Origin: an uncultured Armatimonadota bacterium
Lineage (GTDB): Bacteria; Armatimonadota; UBA5829; DTJY01
Length of the DNA stretch: 7,066 nt
Assembly: GCA_937875395.1 (NCBI GenBank)
Contig: CALNCU010000070.1
Location: 1-7,066, forward strand
Direction: 5' to 3'
Positions within the stretch are counted from its first letter, which is position 1; the number at the start of each line of letters is the position of its first letter. Below are positions 5,900 through 7,066 of the stretch, in pieces. Both the position numbers and the translations under genes were made by a program. The notes beneath the pieces were generated by a model, which saw only the letters and a list, made by a program, of their open reading frames with translations, was not told where the DNA came from and made no database searches.

Positions 5900-7066
5900 G
5901 TGCCAAGCTTAAGATGGCTGTTATTCATTGCAGTACTGGTATTAACTTGTGCCGCCGCATCTGCAGAGACGGCTGATGCAAACCAGTTTGAAGGCGCTGG
6001 CTGGGTCACGCCGGAAAATGCCGTTGATACCAAGGTGGCGCCCTTCCTGGCAAAACAGGGAGTCCGGCTAAGGCCCCCATGTTCGGACGGGGTGTTTGTG
6101 AGGCGTGCGTACCTTGATGTAACCGGCATGCTGCCCACATCTAAAGAAGTTAAAGATTTCCTGAATGACCCCAACCCCAATAAACGCTCCGCCCTGATTG
6201 ACAACCTGCTTGAAAGAGAAGAGTTTGCAGATTACTGGGCTATGAAATGGTGTGATCTACTGCGGGTTAAATCTGAATTCCCCATCAATCTGTGGCCCAA
6301 TGCGGTACAGGCCTACCACCGCTGGATTTACGATTCCCTACGTAAAAACCGCCCGTATGACCAGTTTGCCCGCGAACTGCTTACATCAAGCGGCAGCAAC
6401 TTCCGCGTGCCGCCGGTAAACTTCTACCGGGCGATGCAGGGCCGGGAACCTTCCACCATTGCAAAGACCGTGGCCCTTACGTTCATGGGGATGCGCTTTG
6501 AGCGGTGGCCCAAGGATCGGCAGGACGGCATGGCAGTCTTCTTCTCCCAGGTTGCCTACAAGAGCACGGACGAATGGAAGGAAGAGATAGTCTGCCTTAA
6601 CCCGGCGCAGACATCTCCGGTAAAGGGAATCTTCCCGGACGGCGCCACCGTAAAAATCCCCCTGGGAAAAGACCCCAGATGCGTCTTTGCAGACTGGCTT
6701 GCGGCTCCGGGGAACAAGTGGTTTGCCCGAAACATAGTGAACCGCATGTGGGCCTGGCTTATGGGCGCCGGCATTATATCCGATGTAGATGATATACGCC
6801 CGGAGGCCCCTCCCGCCTGCCCGGAAGTGCTGCTGTGCCTGGAGCAGGAACTGGTAAAATCCAACTACAACCTTAAACATATCTACCGGCTCATCCTTAA
6901 CTCCCGCACATACCAGCAATCATCCATTCCGCATAAAGACACCGCAAACCCAAAGGTACAGTTTGCGCACTATACGGTACGCCAGCTTGATGCAGAGGTT
7001 CTTATGGATGCAATGTGCCGGATAGGCGGTCAGGGCGAGGCTTACCAAAGCCCCATCCCGGAGCCG
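5900..7066 (+). CDS. Exported DUF1549/DUF1553 (PSCyt2/PSD1) protein, 3' end beyond the window
   Basis: 389 codons are visible, open to the right edge. Start is GTG at 5900-5902, with GGAGAG (5886-5891) 8 bases upstream; an in-frame TAA at 5882-5884 rules out a longer protein and no in-frame ATG is nearby. Residues 1-22 are a signal peptide (WLLFIAVLVLTCAAASA). DUF1549 spans about 44-235: 'VFVRRAYLDVTGMLPTSKEV', 'KRSALIDNLLEREEFADYWA', 'KWCDLLRVKSE', 'NRPYDQFARELLTSSGSNFR', 'PPVNFYR'. DUF1553 starts near 246 ('PDGATVKIPLGKDPRCVFADW', 'WFARNIVNRMWAWLMGAGI', 'DDIRPEAPP', 'LKHIYRLILNSRTYQQSS') and continues past the edge. In most relatives a CxxCH motif sits between 'FLGxR' and 'FxRW'; here 'TFMGMRFERWPKD' joins directly. 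The family abounds in Planctomycetota and relatives, often beside DUF1501 genes, with unproven roles in polysaccharide metabolism. Confidence 0.9.
   Translation, partial: MPSLRWLLFIAVLVLTCAAASAETADANQFEGAGWVTPENAVDTKVAPFLAKQGVRLRPPCSDGVFVRRAYLDVTGMLPTSKEVKDFLNDPNPNKRSALIDNLLEREEFADYWAMKWCDLLRVKSEFPINLWPNAVQAYHRWIYDSLRKNRPYDQFARELLTSSGSNFRVPPVNFYRAMQGREPSTIAKTVALTFMGMRFERWPKDRQDGMAVFFSQVAYKSTDEWKEEIVCLNPAQTSPVKGIFPDGATVKIPLGKDPRCVFADWLAAPGNKWFARNIVNRMWAWLMGAGIISDVDDIRPEAPPACPEVLLCLEQELVKSNYNLKHIYRLILNSRTYQQSSIPHKDTANPKVQFAHYTVRQLDAEVLMDAMCRIGGQGEAYQSPIPEP

Noticed and set aside
5892..5912. ATG at 5892 as start of the DUF1549 gene
   Set aside because: It is in another frame and meets a stop after six codons; the GTG at 5900 is in frame with all domain motifs and properly spaced from GGAGAG.
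5809..6204. 131-codon minus-strand open frame
   Set aside because: It overlaps the leader and start of the plus-strand DUF1549 gene, has low-complexity composition and no recognisable motif.
6386..6919. 177-codon minus-strand open frame (and the shorter one at 6556-6864)
   Set aside because: Both are antisense to the DUF1549/DUF1553 gene, whose motifs continue without break across the same bases.
1..7066. CRISPR array, tRNA/rRNA gene, transposon ends or integrase
   Set aside because: No regularly spaced direct repeats, no tRNA-like cloverleaf or rRNA motif, and no transposase or integrase motif was seen in any frame.

Overview
The window looks like accessory genome from a free-living or gut-associated heterotroph of the PVC superphylum (Lentisphaerota or Verrucomicrobiota) or of Armatimonadota. 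Three things point there. One is the class III pilin start with an 'AILFPVFAKGREK' continuation. Another is the DUF1549/DUF1553 (PSCyt2/PSD1) protein. The third is a LacI-type regulator placed directly beside secreted carbohydrate-active proteins. The phylum assignment is inference from family distribution, not a direct observation.

Region 1 (about 1-4480, minus strand) is one compact transcription unit. Read in its own direction it holds a strong sigma70-type promoter flanked by two near-identical operator elements, then a LacI-family repressor (3228-4340), a secreted CBM9-like plus TIM-barrel glycosidase-like protein (1028-3208), a secreted CBM4/9-like protein (185-1012), a perfect 16-bp stem-loop, and the start of a type II pseudopilin that runs off the left edge (1-119). 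Gaps between the first three genes are 15-19 bases and each gene has its own good Shine-Dalgarno. The likely logic is an autoregulated sugar-responsive operon for an extracellular glycan binding and degradation module.

Region 2 (about 4477-4930) has no convincing gene. It holds a third operator-like site, a weak 64-codon ORF, a textbook Rho-independent terminator and a short 3'-UTR hairpin. The terminator and hairpin belong to the next gene.

Region 3 (4930-5610, minus strand) is a monocistronic exported protein of an uncharacterised all-helical family. It is built from three tandem repeats of about 56 residues with regularly placed His residues.

Region 4 (about 5611-7066, plus strand) is a divergent intergenic region with a candidate promoter, followed by an exported DUF1549/DUF1553 protein truncated by the right edge. 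This protein lacks the CxxCH motif usual at the centre of DUF1549.

Most striking is the 8-mer AACCGGTA, which occurs six times (both strands counted) between 491 and 4555 and nowhere else. It marks the two promoter-flanking operators and several sites near or inside the genes of the LacI-controlled operon.
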